From the NCBI RefSeq assembly GCF_008710275.1, contig NZ_VYQE01000006.1, positions 180,126 through 244,125 on the forward strand: 64,000 nt of DNA. The letters run 5' to 3'. The notes beneath the pieces were generated by a model. It made no database searches. It had not been told where the DNA came from and saw only the letters and a list, made by a program, of their open reading frames with translations. The translations under genes and the position numbers were made by a program. Position 1 is the first letter of the stretch; every line of letters starts with the position of its first letter. This stretch comes from Histidinibacterium aquaticum. GTDB taxonomy: Bacteria > Pseudomonadota > Alphaproteobacteria > Rhodobacterales > Rhodobacteraceae. Below, one piece after another: positions 61,574 to 64,000 of the stretch.

Positions 61574-63883
61574 ATGCATCAATCGAAGGTTTTCGCGCCG
61601 GCTCTGGCCGTCAATGAAGCAGACAAGGCCGAGCGTGAAGGCCGCCGGGAGTTCAGGTTGCGTCGGTACCGCGTCACGAACTTCAGATCTGTCACCGATT
61701 CCGGCTACATGACACTCGACGATGTAACGGCTCTGATTGGCGTCAACGAGTCCGGCAAGACGAACCTTCTTCTGCCGCTCTGGAAGCTGAACCCCGCGGG
61801 CGACGGAGAGATCGATCCGATTTCCGACTTCCCCAAGGCGCTCTTCGGCACGATCCGGAAGGCGCCCGAAGCCTTTCACTTCATCACCGCCGAATTTGAG
61901 ACCGGCGCGGCGTCTGAAGAGCTCGCGGGTCTTGCACATGTTCCCAGGGAGGCGGCCGAGGTCGTCTCGGTCAGCCGAAGCTATGACGGAAGCCACCTTG
62001 TCAGCTTCCCCCTTCACAGGCCCCGCGAGACGGATGACCGCGCGGAGGTCCTTGCGGAGGTGGAGGCCACCCTGGCGCGTCTCCGATCGATCGGCTCTGC
62101 CGATGGCGACCGCCTGAGAGAGGCCTTGGACGTGCTCGGGGACCTGCAGGCCGAACTCGCTGGCTCGGAACCGCTGACCGCGAACGACCTGATCCGCATG
62201 CGGAACCGTGTCGGCGCGCTGTTGCCGGAAGAGGCGCAAGAGGTCGCAACGGACGAGCCCGCCAAGGAAGCGGCCGGCGAGGCTCCGCAAGCTTCGGATA
62301 CTGTGGACCCGTTTCTCGCGGAGGAACTCGACACGCTTCGCAAGAAACTCGGCGGGCGCATGGCACGGCTGCTGGCTCCCGATCCCGGCCAGATCGACGC
62401 GGTGCGCTCCTTCGTGCTCTCGCGGATGCCGGTATTCGTCTACTATTCGAACTACGGCAATCTCGATTCCGAGATCTACCTGCCGCACGTCGTCGAGAAC
62501 ATGGAGCGGTCCGACCTCGGCGCCAAGGAGGCGTCGAAGGCCCGCACGTTGCGCGTTCTGTTCGGCTTCGTGGGCCTCGAGGCCTCGGAGATCCTGCAGC
62601 TCGGCCGCGATTTTCGGGACATCCAGGAGCAAGCGGCAGCGGACGCCGCAGCCCGCGAGGGCAAGACCGGCGCCCTGCGAAAGTGGCTGGACCGCTCCCG
62701 GACACCAGAGCCCGATGCCTCGATCCTGCAGGAGATCGCCGAAGCGAAGCGCACGCGATCCATCCTGCTCCAATCGGCTAGCACGAAGCTGACAGAGAAT
62801 TTCGGCGAGTGGTGGAAACAGGGGGATTACCGGTTCCGGTTCGAGGCTGACGGCAACCATTTCAGGATATGGGTCGCGGACGCACGCCGGCCCCAGGAGG
62901 TCGAGCTCGAGAACCGATCGACGGGCCTGCAGTGGTTCCTGAGCTTCTTCCTGGTCTTCCTGCACGAAAGCCAGGGCGCTCATCGGAACGCCATCCTGCT
63001 GCTCGACGAGCCGGGTCACTCGCTTCACCCGCTCGCGCAACGCGATCTGTCGCTTTTTTTCGAAGGGCTCGCAGCGAAAAACCAGATCATCTACACGACG
63101 CATTCGCCGTTCCTCGTCGGTGCGGATCGGCTGGAGCGCGCTCGAAAGGTCTTTGTCGACCGCGACGGCTCGACGCGTGTGTCGGGGGATCTCGGCCGTG
63201 ACGAGGGAACCGACACAAAGCGCGGCGCAAGCTTTGCTGTGCGGGCGGCCCTCAGTGTCGCCGTCGCGGACGCCATGCTCCTCGGTTCGACGCCAGTCCT
63301 CGTCAGAAGCACAACCGAACAGATCTACCTTTCGGCCATCAAGACCATTCTCATTCGCGAGGGCCGCCTGCGGCCTTCCCGAGACGTGGTCTTCGCTCCG
63401 TCAGCAGCACCGGAGATCATCCAGACCATGGTGCAACTGATCGCGGGAGATGCATCAGCCCCGCCAGCCACTGTCGTTGACAGCAAGTCGATCTGCCGAG
63501 GCGACACGAACAGAGAGTCCGCTGTCGCCAGCGCTTGTAATCGCTCAATCACCTTCGAGGAGATCACCGGGCTCCGCGGTGCACGGGTCGAGGATCTCTT
63601 CGGCACCGATTTTCTGGCCCCGCTCGTGGACCGGATCGAACGCCGCCCTGATCGTCTCTTCGTCGATGTCGTGAAGCGCGGTGTGCCCTTCACGCAGCAG
63701 GTGGAAGCTTGGGCCGTCGCTCAGGGTATTTCGATGCGCCCGGACTGGCGGAGGGACCTCGCGCTGCGGGCCAAGTCGCGCCTTTTGGAGCAGGATTGCA
63801 GGGCGATACCGTCGAAGACGTTGGGTAAATGGGAGAGTCTAATCTCCCACGTGATCGCACCCACCATGTCCGAAGCGGCCTAG
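61574..63883 (+). CDS. OLD-family/AAA-15 ATPase with degenerate TOPRIM region
   Basis: A 769-residue protein. The N-terminal ABC-type ATPase half has RYRVTNFRSVTDSGYMTLDD and Walker A GVNESGKT (about 57-64). A long helical insertion is followed by the second half with Walker B ILLLDEPGHSLHP at about 474-486 and the His switch TTHSPFLV. The C-terminal region sits where OLD nucleases have TOPRIM, but the site reads LVRSTTEQIYLS, without the usual catalytic Glu (LVEG), and VVDSKSICRGD replaces the DxD. Nuclease activity is therefore doubtful. The start is ATG 61574. An IS element begins at its stop codon. Confidence 0.8.
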   Translation: MHQSKVFAPALAVNEADKAEREGRREFRLRRYRVTNFRSVTDSGYMTLDDVTALIGVNESGKTNLLLPLWKLNPAGDGEIDPISDFPKALFGTIRKAPEAFHFITAEFETGAASEELAGLAHVPREAAEVVSVSRSYDGSHLVSFPLHRPRETDDRAEVLAEVEATLARLRSIGSADGDRLREALDVLGDLQAELAGSEPLTANDLIRMRNRVGALLPEEAQEVATDEPAKEAAGEAPQASDTVDPFLAEELDTLRKKLGGRMARLLAPDPGQIDAVRSFVLSRMPVFVYYSNYGNLDSEIYLPHVVENMERSDLGAKEASKARTLRVLFGFVGLEASEILQLGRDFRDIQEQAAADAAAREGKTGALRKWLDRSRTPEPDASILQEIAEAKRTRSILLQSASTKLTENFGEWWKQGDYRFRFEADGNHFRIWVADARRPQEVELENRSTGLQWFLSFFLVFLHESQGAHRNAILLLDEPGHSLHPLAQRDLSLFFEGLAAKNQIIYTTHSPFLVGADRLERARKVFVDRDGSTRVSGDLGRDEGTDTKRGASFAVRAALSVAVADAMLLGSTPVLVRSTTEQIYLSAIKTILIREGRLRPSRDVVFAPSAAPEIIQTMVQLIAGDASAPPATVVDSKSICRGDTNRESAVASACNRSITFEEITGLRGARVEDLFGTDFLAPLVDRIERRPDRLFVDVVKRGVPFTQQVEAWAVAQGISMRPDWRRDLALRAKSRLLEQDCRAIPSKTLGKWESLISHVIAPTMSEAA

Positions 63884-64000
63884 GGTCAGGATCCATTGAT
63901 CGTCGCTGTACGGCGTGATTCACGGCTCTGAAAACGGAGCGGTGACATGAGCGATCTTTTCTGGCTGAGCGACGAGCAGATGGCCAAGCTCGCCCCTTTC
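63882..64000 (+). mobile_element. IS5-type element, left end (continues beyond window)
   Basis: From the TAG stop of the ATPase gene on, the sequence GGTCAGGATCCATTGATCG looks like an IS5-group terminal repeat, followed after about 45 bases by a transposase start. The right end is outside the window, so borders and target duplication cannot be verified. Confidence 0.6.
63947..64000 (+). CDS. IS5-family transposase, 3' truncated by window end
   Basis: Only the first 18 codons are visible: MSDLFWLSDEQMAKLAPF. This start is characteristic of an IS5-family transposase group common in Rhodobacteraceae. The start ATG 63947 follows AACGGAGCGG. Recognition is from memory of such proteins; the catalytic domain is not in the window. 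Confidence 0.75.
   Translation, partial: MSDLFWLSDEQMAKLAPF

Overview
The window reads as chromosomal DNA of a high-GC alphaproteobacterium, most likely of the Rhodobacteraceae (Rhodobacterales). The grounds are the PleD-like diguanylate cyclase, a Tad pilus gene block, an RlmB/tRNA-Tyr neighbourhood, many ATGA-type gene overlaps, and TRAP plus ABC transport operons. This is judged from gene content alone; no database was searched.

Left part (1-14.4 kb), mainly housekeeping. It holds the end of pleD; an EF-hand / ECF sigma / anti-sigma / metal-sensor-like operon; DUF983, NUDIX and DMT-exporter genes; a fatty-acid desaturase pair divergent from an XRE regulator; two TadD-like TPR lipoproteins with the prepilin peptidase; a large membrane protein; an AAA ATPase; CoA-binding, YHS and zinc-ribbon proteins; rlmB; and a structurally odd tRNA-Tyr.

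Catabolic locus (14.5-28.3 kb). A GntR/FCD regulator lies beside an ATP-grasp protein and a CocE-like hydrolase on the minus strand. They are divergent from a plus-strand run of split transketolase, 3-hydroxyisobutyrate-dehydrogenase-like enzyme, 6-oxocamphor-hydrolase-like crotonase, TRAP binding protein, fused TRAP permease, amidohydrolase and TauE/SafE exporter. GGAT-N-ATCC palindromes sit in front of the transketolase and TRAP units, which suggests one regulon for an unidentified substrate. Rhomboid, inositol-monophosphatase-like, uvrB and small genes follow to 33.9 kb.

Island (34.0-45.1 kb). It starts at the 3' end of a tRNA-Ala(CGC), carries an istB fragment and IS21-type end, and finishes in a frameshifted IS6-type transposase remnant. 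Its cargo is GH42 beta-galactosidase, GH36 alpha-galactosidase, a complete sugar ABC transporter, an IclR regulator and an NAD(P)H-quinone-reductase-like protein. Base composition looks visibly less GC-rich than in the flanks.

Ion/pH block (45.1-56.4 kb). A long minus-strand operon holds Mrp-like subunits E, F, G, a DUF4040-B fusion, C and three separate D-type proton-channel proteins, followed by an FNT channel, a KefB/C-type antiporter and a tandem universal stress protein.

Right end (56.5-64 kb). An ECF sigma/anti-sigma pair is divergent from a plus-strand series: DUF2333 protein, small helical protein, membrane-anchored dynamin-like GTPase, a stand-alone anti-sigma-like domain, and an OLD-type ATPase with a degenerate TOPRIM. 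An IS5-type element begins right after the OLD gene and runs off the window. This last module is the best candidate for an undescribed system.
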